This document shows positions 25,908 to 34,580 of a stretch of DNA of 34,764 nt, piece by piece. Source of the stretch: Algibacter sp. (lineage in GTDB: Bacteria > Bacteroidota > Bacteroidia > Flavobacteriales > Flavobacteriaceae). The position numbers were made by a program, and so were the translations under genes. The stretch is from contig NZ_JAQWOO010000082.1 of the NCBI RefSeq assembly GCF_029245835.1, forward strand, positions 1-34,764, written 5' to 3'. Below the pieces are notes generated by a model. The model did not search any database. It saw only the letters and a list, made by a program, of their open reading frames with translations, and was not told the DNA's origin. How positions within the stretch are numbered: position 1 is the first letter of the stretch; each line of letters begins with the position of its first letter.

Positions 25908-27254
25908 TTAGTTGTTAATAATGGTGTTAGAAATAGTTTCCAAAGCAGCTTTAGTATTAATAACATCTAGCATGGCTTGTAAAAATTCTTGTTGTGCACT
26001 GTATAATTGAATTTGTGCTTGTCTTAATTCAAAACTTGAAGCAATACCTTCAAAAAACTTGGTTTGGTTTTTCTTTTCGATACGCTCTGCAAGATTTAGG
26101 TTTTCTTTTTTATTATTATAATCTTCGATAGCAAATTGGTAATCACTTTTTGCAGATGCTATTTGAAGTTTTAAACGTTGTTCTGTTTCTGTGAGCTCGT
26201 CTTTAGATTTTTCTAAGTCTATCTTAGCGCGTTGTGTTCTAGCGCTTTTTAATCCAGAACCAAAAATGGGTACTTTTATACTTGCCCCAAAAATTCCGAA
26301 GCCATAATATTTTTGATCACTTTTTAGAAAATCAAAATCATTACTAAAAGAGGCATACCCACCAGTTAAAAACGTATTTATTGTTGGTAGAGCTCTACTT
26401 TGCTCAAGTTTTACTAAAAGCGCTTTTGATGTTTTATCGTTTTCAGCTATCAGATAATCAATGGTATTATTAATTTCGAATGTCTGACTTACTAAGGCTA
26501 AATCAATATTTTTAGCCGTAAGTGTTTCTAAATTATCGGTAAGCGACGTATTATAATCTATATCTAGACCTAGCGTTATATTGAGCATTTGGTAGGCCAC
26601 TTTTTTTAACCTTATTGTATTACTTAAATTACTCAGTATACTAGAAAGTGTTATTTGTAACTGCTCTACACTCTCTTCTTCCTCTAAGCCATTTTCATAA
26701 ATCTTGGTAGTCTCATCGAGGTTTTTTTGAAGAGTTGCTTTGTTTTTCTCTAATATATCTACACTTTCTTCAGCTAATAAAACATTGCCATAAGCGTTAA
26801 TAACGGCTTTTCTAACTTCTAAATCGGTTTTTATTTTGGCGTTCTCAGATATTTCTAGAAATACTTTGGCAGATTGTAAACCAACAATGTAAGAACCATC
26901 AAATATTAATTGTGATAGTGTTGCTGAAGCATTTACACTTTGGTCTAAGCCAAATTCTACAGCATTAACTTCGCCTTCTGGACCACCAAAGGCACTAGCA
27001 GGAATAACTTGCACTTGCTGTTTTATAAAATTTTGATAGTCAATACTTCCATCAATTTGAGGAAGTCCTGTGGCAATAGTTTCCCATTTTTGTTTTTTTG
27101 CAGCTTCTATATCGCGCTCTGCGTTTTTTGAAGTTCTGTTGTTTTCTAAAGCATAATCTATAGCTTCTTGTAATGTAAAGCTTTGATTATTCTCTTGTGA
27201 AAACATAGAAACAGTAAGCAGTAAACTAAAATATATAATTAGTTTGTTCTTCAT
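25908..27254 (-). CDS. TolC-family outer-membrane efflux protein
   Basis: A 448-residue outer-membrane channel of the tripartite efflux pump. A signal peptide (about 1-19, ending SMFSQ) is followed by the duplicated outer-membrane-efflux-protein repeat: long alpha-helices (for example LQEAIDYALENNRTSKNAERDIEAAKKQ) and short beta segments (ATLSQLIFDGSY and its second-half counterpart). The start ATG (27252-27254) is only 2 nt after the tetR stop, indicating tight co-transcription and probably translational coupling. The exported substrates are not predictable. Confidence 0.95.
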   Translation of the reverse strand: MKNKLIIYFSLLLTVSMFSQENNQSFTLQEAIDYALENNRTSKNAERDIEAAKKQKWETIATGLPQIDGSIDYQNFIKQQVQVIPASAFGGPEGEVNAVEFGLDQSVNASATLSQLIFDGSYIVGLQSAKVFLEISENAKIKTDLEVRKAVINAYGNVLLAEESVDILEKNKATLQKNLDETTKIYENGLEEEESVEQLQITLSSILSNLSNTIRLKKVAYQMLNITLGLDIDYNTSLTDNLETLTAKNIDLALVSQTFEINNTIDYLIAENDKTSKALLVKLEQSRALPTINTFLTGGYASFSNDFDFLKSDQKYYGFGIFGASIKVPIFGSGLKSARTQRAKIDLEKSKDELTETEQRLKLQIASAKSDYQFAIEDYNNKKENLNLAERIEKKNQTKFFEGIASSFELRQAQIQLYSAQQEFLQAMLDVINTKAALETISNTIINN

Positions 27255-27256
27255 TT

Positions 27257-27862
27257 TTATGATTGATTAGATGTTATAAACTTATTTAATATTTGTAACC
27301 CTTTTTCGGTAACAATGGCTCTTAAGTGGTATTCTAAATAGCTTTCCATGAGATAATTCATTTCATAATGTTCTGGCGGGAAAAACATATTGTCTTTAAT
27401 ACCCGTCATTCCAGTAAAATACATTCTAGAAATAAAATCAACATCGATAGTACCTCTAAAAACGTCTGTTACTACACCATGTTCTAAACTTTCTTGAACA
27501 GATTTGTGCATTTTTTCAAATTGTTTATACTTAAGCTCATTATGAATTTTTGGATAGTATTTTTTGAGTTGATATTGAGGTGATGAGGTTTCATTTTTAA
27601 GATGTTGCATCACAAACATCTTTATTGAGTATAATTCTTCAATTGGGTTACTTGCATTTTCGCAGATATCATCAATACCGCAACAAATAGTGTCAAATAA
27701 GTTAAACGTTACTGCCTCAACAAGTTTAGTTTTGTTAGCAAAATGCACATAAATAGTTTTTTTAGATATCCCCATTTCATGAGCAATATCGTCCATGGTA
27801 ACACTTTTAAACCCTAGTGTTAAAAATAATTCTGCCGATTTATGTATAATTTTTTCTCTCAT
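27257..27862 (-). CDS. TetR/AcrR-family transcriptional regulator of the efflux operon
   Basis: A 201-residue repressor-type protein from ATG at 27860-27862 (MREKIIHKSAELF). The N-terminal TetR helix-turn-helix includes VTMDDIAHEMGISKKTIYVHF, followed by a variable helical ligand domain. It is the first gene of the tetR-tolC-adaptor-RND operon, so it very likely controls its own operon. The upstream region has a consensus promoter (27872-27902) overlapped by inverted repeats. A longer frame starting at TTG 27901 would encode through the promoter and operator and is rejected. The inducer is unknown. Confidence 0.94.
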   Translation of the reverse strand: MREKIIHKSAELFLTLGFKSVTMDDIAHEMGISKKTIYVHFANKTKLVEAVTFNLFDTICCGIDDICENASNPIEELYSIKMFVMQHLKNETSSPQYQLKKYYPKIHNELKYKQFEKMHKSVQESLEHGVVTDVFRGTIDVDFISRMYFTGMTGIKDNMFFPPEHYEMNYLMESYLEYHLRAIVTEKGLQILNKFITSNQS

Positions 27863-27871
27863 AATTGGATG

Positions 27872-27902
27872 CAAATATAAGTTTGGAAACTTTAAAAACA
27901 AA
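27872..27902 (-). promoter_or_regulatory. Promoter of the tetR-efflux operon
   Basis: On the minus strand TTTG (27899-27902) is followed by a 19-nt spacer and TATATTTG (27872-27879), an exact match to the Bacteroidota TTTG-N19-TAnnTTTG promoter. The tetR ATG is 9 nt beyond the -7 element. Confidence 0.8.
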
Positions 27903-27912
27903 AAAAGTTTCC
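27879..27912. promoter_or_regulatory. Probable TetR operator, overlapping inverted repeats
   Basis: GGAAACTTT (27885-27893) and AAAGTTTCC (27904-27912) are perfect 9-bp inverted arms with a 10-nt spacer. A second symmetrical unit, AAGTTT-GG-AAACTT (27879-27892), shares the inner arm. Together they cover the -33 and spacer of the operon promoter, the expected position for steric repression by the adjacent TetR protein. Confidence 0.65.
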
Positions 27913-27976
27913 TAGGTTTTAGTAATTTTTTAACATATCCTCTTTCATTGAAGTTTTTAATTATGATGAATTACAC

Positions 27977-27984
27977 TATTTTTG
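27977..27984 (+). promoter_or_regulatory. TAnnTTTG promoter element for the polyprenyl synthase gene
   Basis: TATTTTTG ends 1 nt before the first of two adjacent ATG codons (27986 and 27989). Initiation about 5-7 nt after the element would fall at or just past these codons, implying a leaderless mRNA probably read from the second ATG. Confidence 0.5.
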
Positions 27985-27985
27985 C

Positions 27986-28963
27986 ATGATGCTTTCAATA
28001 GAAAAATACCAAGACCAATTTATTTCTTATTTACAAGATTATTTAGTAATCAAAGAGCCTAAAAATCTTTACGAACCTATTGATTATATATTAGGTTTAG
28101 GTGGTAAACGTTTACGTCCTGTTTTAACTCTAATGACTGCTGATATTTTTAATGGCAACTATAAAAAGGCATTAAATGCAGCATTAAGTATTGAAGTGTT
28201 TCATAATTTCTCCCTAGTGCACGATGATATTATGGATGATGCGCCCTTAAGAAGAGGAAAAGCTACGGTTCATGAAAAATGGGATATTAATACAGGTATA
28301 CTCTCAGGAGACGCTATGTTAATTATGGCATATCAGCTTTTCGAAAATTATGAGGCTGATATTTTTCAGTCTTTAGCAAAATTATTTAGTAAAACTGCAC
28401 TAGAGGTTTGTGAAGGTCAGCAATATGATGTTGATTTTGAAACTAGAAATGATGTTACTATTCTAGAATATTTGAAAATGATCGAATATAAAACAGCAGT
28501 TTTAGTTGCGGCGGCTATGAAAATGGGTGCCATTGTTGCTGGTGCATCAAAAGAGGATCAAAATAATATTTATGAGTTTGGTAAAAATTTAGGTATTGCT
28601 TTTCAATTGCAAGATGATTATTTAGATGCTTTTGGCGACCCTAAAACTTTTGGAAAACAGGTTGGAGGTGATATTATCGAAAATAAAAAGACCTATTTAT
28701 ATTTAAAAGCATTGGAATTTTCAAATGAAACGGATAAAGTTGAAATAAGTCAATTATTTGCATCAGATCCTGAAGATGTTGCAACTAAAGTTGAATTGGC
28801 TAAACAGTTTTTTATGTCGTCTGGTTCAGCAGAAGCAACAAAGCAAGCTATTGAATATTATACGAATAAAGCCTATACAGTATTAAAATCTTTAAATATT
28901 TCAGAAGATAAAAAAGAACTGTTAAAAGCATTTGGAAATAGCTTAATGAATAGAACTGTTTAA
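27986..28963 (+). CDS. Polyprenyl diphosphate synthase, probably short-chain (GGPP/FPP type)
   Basis: Trans-isoprenyl diphosphate synthase, 325 residues (324 from the second ATG, MLSIEKYQ). It elongates allylic diphosphates with isopentenyl diphosphate. The first aspartate-rich motif is DDIMD at 80-84, followed by RRG; the second is DDYLD at 211-215 (QLQDDYLDAFGD). GGKRLRP at 39-45 binds isopentenyl diphosphate. The residue five before the first Asp is Phe75; in the family an aromatic there limits product length, so a C15-C20 product is favoured over a long quinone chain. Likely roles are carotenoid or other isoprenoid supply. It is divergent from tetR and followed 38 nt later by a small hypothetical gene. 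Confidence 0.93.
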   Translation: MMLSIEKYQDQFISYLQDYLVIKEPKNLYEPIDYILGLGGKRLRPVLTLMTADIFNGNYKKALNAALSIEVFHNFSLVHDDIMDDAPLRRGKATVHEKWDINTGILSGDAMLIMAYQLFENYEADIFQSLAKLFSKTALEVCEGQQYDVDFETRNDVTILEYLKMIEYKTAVLVAAAMKMGAIVAGASKEDQNNIYEFGKNLGIAFQLQDDYLDAFGDPKTFGKQVGGDIIENKKTYLYLKALEFSNETDKVEISQLFASDPEDVATKVELAKQFFMSSGSAEATKQAIEYYTNKAYTVLKSLNISEDKKELLKAFGNSLMNRTV

Positions 28964-29001
28964 TTAATTTTTTCATTTCAGCTAAGGCAGAAATCTATCT
29001 T

Positions 29002-29352
29002 ATGCAATTACCAAATACTTTTGAACGTTTAATTGAAGAAGCTAATCAGCTTGAATTATACAAAAAATTAATTTTTCAACTCAACAAAGACTTCCTGTTA
29101 GCTAATATCGATTTAGATTTTCATGAAGAAATCTTACCATCTAGTTTAAAACTTATACTTCACGAAACGGTTTATAAACTTATTCAAGAAAAGTTTATGG
29201 AATATTTGAATCTACTTTATATTATTGATGTCCCAGAAAAACAGGTCAAAGCTTTAGATGGCAGTGATACTTTAAAACTTTCTGAAGATGTTGCGTTTTT
29301 AATATTGAAACGCGAGTGGCAAAAAGTGTGGTTTAGAAATAAAAATTCTTAA
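29002..29352 (+). CDS. Conserved hypothetical protein downstream of the polyprenyl synthase
   Basis: A 116-residue, probably cytoplasmic protein without signal peptide or membrane helix. It is helical and acidic, with segments such as NTFERLIEEANQLELYKKLI and SLKLILHETVYKLIQEKF, and ends REWQKVWFRNKNS. No domain was recognised. It follows the polyprenyl synthase gene by 38 nt on the same strand and is probably co-transcribed; whether it has a role in isoprenoid metabolism is unknown. Confidence 0.7.
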   Translation: MQLPNTFERLIEEANQLELYKKLIFQLNKDFLLANIDLDFHEEILPSSLKLILHETVYKLIQEKFMEYLNLLYIIDVPEKQVKALDGSDTLKLSEDVAFLILKREWQKVWFRNKNS

Positions 29353-29402
29353 GCTGTTGTACTTTTTTATTAACAAAGAAAACCTTACCTGAATAAAAAA
29401 CT

Positions 29403-29500
29403 GTGCTTTAGGCGGATACATGCAAAAGGTAAAGTGCTGGTTAGCTTATGCGAGGTACGCATAAAGTCAAAAATAGCAACGGATAACGCGGTGGCAAGTC
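29403..29500. other. GC-richer non-coding island with a hairpin
   Basis: Between two convergent genes the base composition rises (GCGGATAC, CAACGGATAACGCGGTGGC). A perfect 7-bp stem TTATGCG/CGCATAA lies at 29446-29452 and 29458-29464 with a 5-nt loop. No ORF is apparent. It could be a small RNA, a remnant of a mobile repeat, or a weak terminator; nothing decides between these. Confidence 0.3.
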
Positions 29501-29514
29501 ATTTATCAAAAAAT

Positions 29515-30051
29515 TTAAAAGAAGAGCCTCACAAAAGGAGCCCACGGATCAGCATAGATACTTCTGTTATCATCATATAAAACATCATATCTAATGCCAA
29601 AAGTAACATTGCCACTTCGGTAGCCAGCGCCTAAATACAGAGCTGGTATCCAGTAATTTTCATCAGCAAAATTTGTATTAATATTATAGCGCCTGTTAAC
29701 ATTAAGTTGTTCAAACTCAGTAGATAGTTGTATCTCTCTAACAACATTATATAACCCAACTAAACTTCCTCCTAGAATAGTTGATTTGTAAACGCTTTTT
29801 TGGTTGTTAAATGTGGCGTTTAAGCCTAGACCTAGAGCGAAATTTTTATCAAATTCATAAATGGCGCTTGGAGCAATGGTAGCACTAAAAAAATCATTAG
29901 CAAAGTTTAATCCAAATCCGCCTCCATACCTTACATGATTCCAAAAATCACTTTTGGTTTCTTGAGTTGTAGCATTTTGAAAACTAAAAACGGTAAGAAT
30001 TAAAAGGAAGACTGTTTTTTTATAAACTGACAAAAATATATTCATAATCAT
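29515..30051 (-). CDS. Small outer-membrane beta-barrel protein
   Basis: A 178-residue protein with a signal peptide (about 1-29, ending NATTQ); ATG 30043-30045 would drop two residues. The mature part alternates polar and hydrophobic residues in beta-strand style, with Gly/Tyr/Phe-rich strands (VRYGGGFGLNFAN, PALYLGAGYRSGNVTFGIRYDV), and ends in Phe as outer-membrane barrels do. Homologues next to sucA in Flavobacteria are, as I recall, often named 'alpha-ketoglutarate decarboxylase'. Nothing in this sequence supports an enzyme, and that name looks like carry-over from the neighbouring gene. It is divergent from sucA. Confidence 0.82.
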   Translation of the reverse strand: MIMNIFLSVYKKTVFLLILTVFSFQNATTQETKSDFWNHVRYGGGFGLNFANDFFSATIAPSAIYEFDKNFALGLGLNATFNNQKSVYKSTILGGSLVGLYNVVREIQLSTEFEQLNVNRRYNINTNFADENYWIPALYLGAGYRSGNVTFGIRYDVLYDDNRSIYADPWAPFVRLFF

Positions 30052-30152
30052 AAGAAATAGTAAAAAATTAACAGGTATTTTAATGTATTCATTAAAAGCA
30101 TATAATTTGCTATAAATATAGTTAAAGAAACATCTAATTTTACTAAATGTTG

Positions 30153-30160
30153 TATTTTTG
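30153..30160 (+). promoter_or_regulatory. TAnnTTTG promoter element for sucAB
   Basis: TATTTTTG ends 39 nt before the sucA ATG. No clear TTTG is seen at the -33 distance. It is the best candidate start of the sucA-sucB transcript. Confidence 0.45.
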
Positions 30161-30199
30161 AAAAAATTTTGACTAAACTACAGGCTATTAAAAGTAACA

Positions 30200-32944
30200 A
30201 TGGATAAATTTTCATTTTTAAATGCAGCACATACAGCATATTTTGCTGATTTATACGAGCAATATCTACAGAATCCAGATACCGTAGAGCCAAGTTGGAG
30301 AGCCTTTTTTCAAGGCTACGATTTTGGTAGCGAAAATTACGGTCTAGATGGTGAGATTATTGAAGGTGTTTCAACTCAAATACCAGAACAGGTTCAAAAA
30401 GAATTTCAAGTTGTAAAACTAATTGATGGCTATAGAATGCGTGGTCATTTGTTTACTAAAACAAACCCAGTTCGTGAGCGTCGAACTTATAGTCCTACTT
30501 TAGAAATCGAAAATTTCGGACTCAACGCAAACGATTTAGACACCTTTTTTAGTGCGGGTGAAATTTTAGGAATAGGCGTTAAAACCCTTCGTGAAATTAT
30601 TGTTCACTTAGAAAAAATATATTGTGATTCGATTGGAATTGAATACATGTATTTGAGAAATCCCGAGGTAATAGCATGGTGGCAAAATCAACTAAATGAA
30701 AATAATAATCAACCAAATTTCTCGGTTGAAACTAAAAAATATATTCTTTCTAAATTAAACCAAGCGGTCACTTTTGAAAACTTTTTACAAACAAAATACG
30801 TTGGTCAAAAACGTTTTTCTTTAGAAGGAGGAGAATCTTTAATCCCAGCAATAAGTAATGTGCTTTTTTACGCCGTTGAAAAATACGGTGTAAAAGAATG
30901 TGTTTTGGGTATGGCGCATCGTGGACGTTTAAGCACCCTTGTAAATATTTTTAGAAAACCAGTAAATGAACTTTTTAGTGAGTTTGATGGAAAAGATTTT
31001 GAGGATGAAGGTATTGATGGTGATGTAAAATATCATTTAGGATTAACGCTAGACAAAACCTATCAAAACGGGAAGAATATAAAAATGAATTTAGTTCCTA
31101 ATCCATCGCATCTGGAAACCGTTGCTCCAGTAGCAGAGGGTATTACACGTGCAAAAATTGATGACGATTACAATGGTGATAATTCTAAAATATTACCAAT
31201 AATTGTTCATGGAGACGCAGCTATTGCAGGTCAAGGTGTGGCTTACGAAGTAGCACAGATGAGCCAGTTAAATGGTTATAAAACAGGTGGGACTGTTCAT
31301 ATTGTTGTAAATAATCAAATTGGTTTTACTACTAATTATTTGGACGCACGATCAAGTACGTATTGTACAGATGTTGCAAAAGTAACATTATCTCCGGTTT
31401 TACATGTAAATGCAGACGATGCTGAAGCTGTTGTTCATGCTGTAGAAATGGCTTTAGAGTACAGAATGCGCTTTAAAAAAGATGTTTATATTGATTTATT
31501 AGGTTATAGAAAATATGGACATAATGAAGGTGATGAACCTCGATTTACGCAACCTAAACTATATAAGGAAATATCAAAACATGCTAATCCGTTTAAAATT
31601 TATGCAGATAAGCTAATTGCTGAAAAGACTATTGATAAAGCATATTTGGATAAAATTATTTCAGATTTTAAAGATACTTTAGAAAAGGAGTACACAAAAT
31701 CTAAAGCAGTTAAGTCATCTAAAGTTCGAGAATTTATGCAAGAACGTTGGACAGATTTTGAACGTCAAGGTTTAGATGCAATGCTTCAAACTACAGAAAC
31801 ATCTTATCCAAAAAATAAATTAGAGCAGATTTCTAAAGTAGTATCTACCGTTCCAGAAGGAGTTAAGTTTTTGCGCAAAGCGGAAAGAATACTTGATGGG
31901 CGCGCAAAAATGGTTTTTGAAGCCGATACGTTAGATTGGGGAATGGGTGAGACTCTAGCATATGGAAGTTTACTAGAAGAAGGTTTTAATGTGCGCATAT
32001 CTGGGCAAGATGTAGAGCGTGGCACGTTTAGTCATAGACATGCTATTTTACGAGATGAAATTTCAGAAGAACGTATAAATCTTTTAAATACTAACCCAGA
32101 GAATAAAGGTGAAATGGATATTTATAATTCCTTTTTATCAGAATACGGCGTATTAGGATTTGATTATGGTTATGCCATGGCAAATCCAAATACATTAACT
32201 ATTTGGGAAGCACAGTTTGGGGATTTTAGTAATGGCGCACAAATTATTTTTGATCAATATTTGTCGGCTGCAGAAGATAAATGGAAATCTCAAAACGGGA
32301 TTGTTGTTTTGTTACCTCACGGTTATGAAGGACAAGGTTCGGAGCATTCATCTGCAAGAATAGAACGTTATTTACAGTTGTGTGGTAATGATAATATGAT
32401 TGTTACAAATTGTACAACACCAGGAAACTTTTTTCACTTGTTACGTCGCCAAATGAAGCGTAACTTTAGAAAACCACTTATTGTTTTTACACCTAAAAGT
32501 TTATTGCGTCATCCAAAAGCAGTGTCCTCAATAAATGACTTAGCAACAGGCGAATTTCAAGAAGTTATTGACGATTCCATAAATCCAAAAAATGTAAAGA
32601 AACTAGTGTTCTGTACAGGGAAGTTTTATTACGATTTATTAGCAGAAAGAGAAGCGCTTAAGAGAGCAGATGTTGCTATTGTTAGGATAGAGCAGTTGTT
32701 TCCGCTTCATCTTGGGAAAATTCAAAGTATAATTGATAGATTTTCTAATGTTGAAAATTATGTTTGGGCTCAAGAAGAACCAAAAAATATGGGCGCATGG
32801 AGCCATATGTTGCAGCGAATGGATTTAGTTAAATTGGAAGTTTGTTCTAGACCATACAGTTCAGTGCCAGCACCAGGATCAAGTACAAGAGACAAAAGAA
32901 GACAAAGGCGTGTTATAGACACTGTTTTTGATACAGAAAAATAA
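30200..32944 (+). CDS. sucA: 2-oxoglutarate dehydrogenase E1 component
   Basis: The thiamine diphosphate-dependent decarboxylase of the 2-oxoglutarate dehydrogenase complex (TCA cycle), 914 residues. The N-terminus (FLNAAHTAYFADLYEQYLQN) is the segment that contacts the E2 core in this family. The ThDP fold shows HGDAAIAGQGVAYE from His337, with NNQIGFTT from Asn371 completing the GD-...-NN cofactor motif. The C-terminal transketolase-like domain carries ISGQDVERGTFSHRHA and LPHGYEGQGSEHSSAR. Length and end (KRRQRRVIDTVF) are normal. sucB follows 34 nt later. Confidence 0.97.
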   Translation: MDKFSFLNAAHTAYFADLYEQYLQNPDTVEPSWRAFFQGYDFGSENYGLDGEIIEGVSTQIPEQVQKEFQVVKLIDGYRMRGHLFTKTNPVRERRTYSPTLEIENFGLNANDLDTFFSAGEILGIGVKTLREIIVHLEKIYCDSIGIEYMYLRNPEVIAWWQNQLNENNNQPNFSVETKKYILSKLNQAVTFENFLQTKYVGQKRFSLEGGESLIPAISNVLFYAVEKYGVKECVLGMAHRGRLSTLVNIFRKPVNELFSEFDGKDFEDEGIDGDVKYHLGLTLDKTYQNGKNIKMNLVPNPSHLETVAPVAEGITRAKIDDDYNGDNSKILPIIVHGDAAIAGQGVAYEVAQMSQLNGYKTGGTVHIVVNNQIGFTTNYLDARSSTYCTDVAKVTLSPVLHVNADDAEAVVHAVEMALEYRMRFKKDVYIDLLGYRKYGHNEGDEPRFTQPKLYKEISKHANPFKIYADKLIAEKTIDKAYLDKIISDFKDTLEKEYTKSKAVKSSKVREFMQERWTDFERQGLDAMLQTTETSYPKNKLEQISKVVSTVPEGVKFLRKAERILDGRAKMVFEADTLDWGMGETLAYGSLLEEGFNVRISGQDVERGTFSHRHAILRDEISEERINLLNTNPENKGEMDIYNSFLSEYGVLGFDYGYAMANPNTLTIWEAQFGDFSNGAQIIFDQYLSAAEDKWKSQNGIVVLLPHGYEGQGSEHSSARIERYLQLCGNDNMIVTNCTTPGNFFHLLRRQMKRNFRKPLIVFTPKSLLRHPKAVSSINDLATGEFQEVIDDSINPKNVKKLVFCTGKFYYDLLAEREALKRADVAIVRIEQLFPLHLGKIQSIIDRFSNVENYVWAQEEPKNMGAWSHMLQRMDLVKLEVCSRPYSSVPAPGSSTRDKRRQRRVIDTVFDTEK

Positions 32945-32978
32945 AATAAAGAATTTAGATATATTAAAATTATAGAGA

Positions 32979-34190
32979 ATGATTTTAGAAATGAAAGTGC
33001 CTTCACCAGGGGAGTCTATTACAGAGGTAGAAATAGCAACATGGTTAGTTGAAGACGGAGATTACATTGAAAAAGACCAAGCTATTGCTGAGGTAGATAG
33101 TGATAAAGCAACCCTAGAATTACCTGCTGAAGCTAGCGGGATAATAACGCTTAAAGCGGAAGAAGGTGATGCTGTAGAAGTTGGTGCAGTTGTATGTTTA
33201 ATTGATACAAGTGCTGCTAAACCAGAAGGTGGTGATGCACCAAAAGAAGAAAAGAAAGAAGAAGCTCCAAAGGCAGAAACACCAAAAGTACCAGCTTCAG
33301 AAACTAAAACGTATGCAACTGGTAGTGCTAGTCCTGCTGCTAAAAAGATTTTAGCTGAAAAAGGAATAGATGCTGGTTCAGTTTCTGGATCAGGAAAAGA
33401 TGGTAGAGTAACTAAAGATGATGCTGTAAAAGCAGTCCCTTCTATGGGAACCCCCTCAGGAGGAAGTAGAGGAACTTCAAGAAGTAAAATGTCTATGCTC
33501 CGTCGTAAAGTAGCAGAGCGCCTGGTTGAGGCAAAAAATACAACGGCAATGTTAACGACCTTTAATGAGGTTGATATGTCGCCAATTTTTGCATTACGTT
33601 CAGAGTATAAAGAAACCTTTAAAGGAAAACACGGCGTGAGTTTAGGGTTTATGAGTTTTTTCACTCTAGCCATTGTAAGAGCTTTAGAAATGTACCCAGC
33701 TGTTAATTCTATGATTGATGGTAAAGAAATGCTTTCTTATGATTTCTGTGATATCAGTATTGCTGTTTCAGGACCAAAAGGACTTATGGTACCTGTAATT
33801 AGAAATGCAGAAAACTTAAGTTTTAGAGGTGTTGAGTCTGAAGTTAAACGATTAGCTATTAGAGCCAGAGATGGTCAAATTACTGTTGATGAAATGACGG
33901 GAGGAACTTTTACAATAACCAATGGAGGTGTATTTGGTAGTATGTTATCTACACCTATAATTAACCCACCACAAAGCGCCATTTTAGGAATGCACAATAT
34001 TGTTGAACGCCCAGTTGCTATTGATGGCAAGGTTGAAATAAGACCAATTATGTACGTCGCACTGTCTTATGACCATAGAATTATTGACGGTAAAGAAAGT
34101 GTTGGTTTTTTAGTAGCTGTTAAAGAAGCTTTGGAAAATCCAATTGAGTTATTGATGGATAATGATGTAAAAAGAGCTTTAGAGCTGTAA
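32979..34190 (+). CDS. sucB: 2-oxoglutarate dehydrogenase E2 component (dihydrolipoamide succinyltransferase)
   Basis: The core succinyltransferase of the complex, 403 residues. A single lipoyl domain (1-77) has lipoyl-Lys43 in DSDKA. An Ala/Pro/Glu/Lys linker (about 80-110) leads to the peripheral-subunit-binding domain (about 115-152, [14 protein letters not shown]...GRVTKDD). The catalytic domain has SYDHRIIDG with His366 and Asp370. The ATG at 32979 is followed by the expected [13 protein letters not shown] beginning. No E3 (lpd) gene lies in the window. Co-transcribed with sucA and closed by the terminator at 34208-34249. Confidence 0.97.
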   Translation: MILEMKVPSPGESITEVEIATWLVEDGDYIEKDQAIAEVDSDKATLELPAEASGIITLKAEEGDAVEVGAVVCLIDTSAAKPEGGDAPKEEKKEEAPKAETPKVPASETKTYATGSASPAAKKILAEKGIDAGSVSGSGKDGRVTKDDAVKAVPSMGTPSGGSRGTSRSKMSMLRRKVAERLVEAKNTTAMLTTFNEVDMSPIFALRSEYKETFKGKHGVSLGFMSFFTLAIVRALEMYPAVNSMIDGKEMLSYDFCDISIAVSGPKGLMVPVIRNAENLSFRGVESEVKRLAIRARDGQITVDEMTGGTFTITNGGVFGSMLSTPIINPPQSAILGMHNIVERPVAIDGKVEIRPIMYVALSYDHRIIDGKESVGFLVAVKEALENPIELLMDNDVKRALEL

Positions 34191-34207
34191 TTTAAAATTA
34201 AAACGTT

Positions 34208-34249
34208 AAAAAAAAGGGTGTTACATAATTTATGTATTACCCTTTTTTT
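34208..34249 (+). terminator. Terminator after sucB
   Basis: AAAAAAAGGGT...TTACATAA pairs with TTATGTA..ACCCTTTTTTT, an interrupted stem (two internal mismatches) with A-run and T-run arms, beginning 18 nt after the sucB stop. Confidence 0.75.
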
Positions 34250-34277
34250 AAGTTTGGTATATCGGGTTTAAGACTAA

Positions 34278-34379
34278 CTAGATAAAACACATAACAATAT
34301 TTACAGTAATAACAATAACAACTATAACGCTCAATCCTACAATAAGATATTTATTCAGAAGATTATTTCGTTTTTCCAT
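34278..34379 (-). CDS. Possible 33-residue single-helix membrane peptide
   Basis: An ATG at 34377-34379 opens a 33-residue frame ending TAG at 34278: a basic start (MEKRNNLLNKY), then a hydrophobic stretch (LIVGLSVIVVIVITVNIVM) and CFI. An AAGAGATT sequence upstream gives modest ribosome-site support. It lies between the sucB terminator and the minus-strand terminator at 34548-34580. Composition is that of a real one-helix membrane peptide, but AT-rich DNA often produces such frames by chance. Confidence 0.35.
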   Translation of the reverse strand: MEKRNNLLNKYLIVGLSVIVVIVITVNIVMCFI

Positions 34380-34537
34380 TTAATCTCTTAGTATTTGTTT
34401 ATTTTAAAATCGACATTATTACCCTGAAGAGTTTCTAAAAAAATTTCTCTCAAAATAATTAATAGCACTGCAAATGTAGTATAAATATGAGAGAAAAAAA
34501 ATACATGTTTGTAGGTTTTTTGAATTTTAATTGGTGA

Positions 34538-34580
34538 TAAAAAATGTGAAAGCTCTAAATCAATACAATTTAGAGCTTTC
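34538..34580 (-). terminator. Strong terminator for a minus-strand gene from the right edge
   Basis: GAAAGCTCTAAAT (34548-34560) and ATTTAGAGCTTTC (34568-34580) form a perfect 13-bp stem with a 7-nt loop. On the minus strand it is followed by ACATTTTTTATC. It indicates a transcript arriving from the right end of the window. Confidence 0.75.

Noticed and set aside
30048-30293. 81-residue minus-strand frame across the sucA start
   Set aside because: Antisense to the sucA start and upstream region, where sucA is certain; its hydrophobic look comes from AT-rich antisense codons.
33062-33673. 203-residue antisense frame within sucB
   Set aside because: Ser/Ala-rich shadow of the lipoyl and linker coding sequence; sucB itself is unambiguous.
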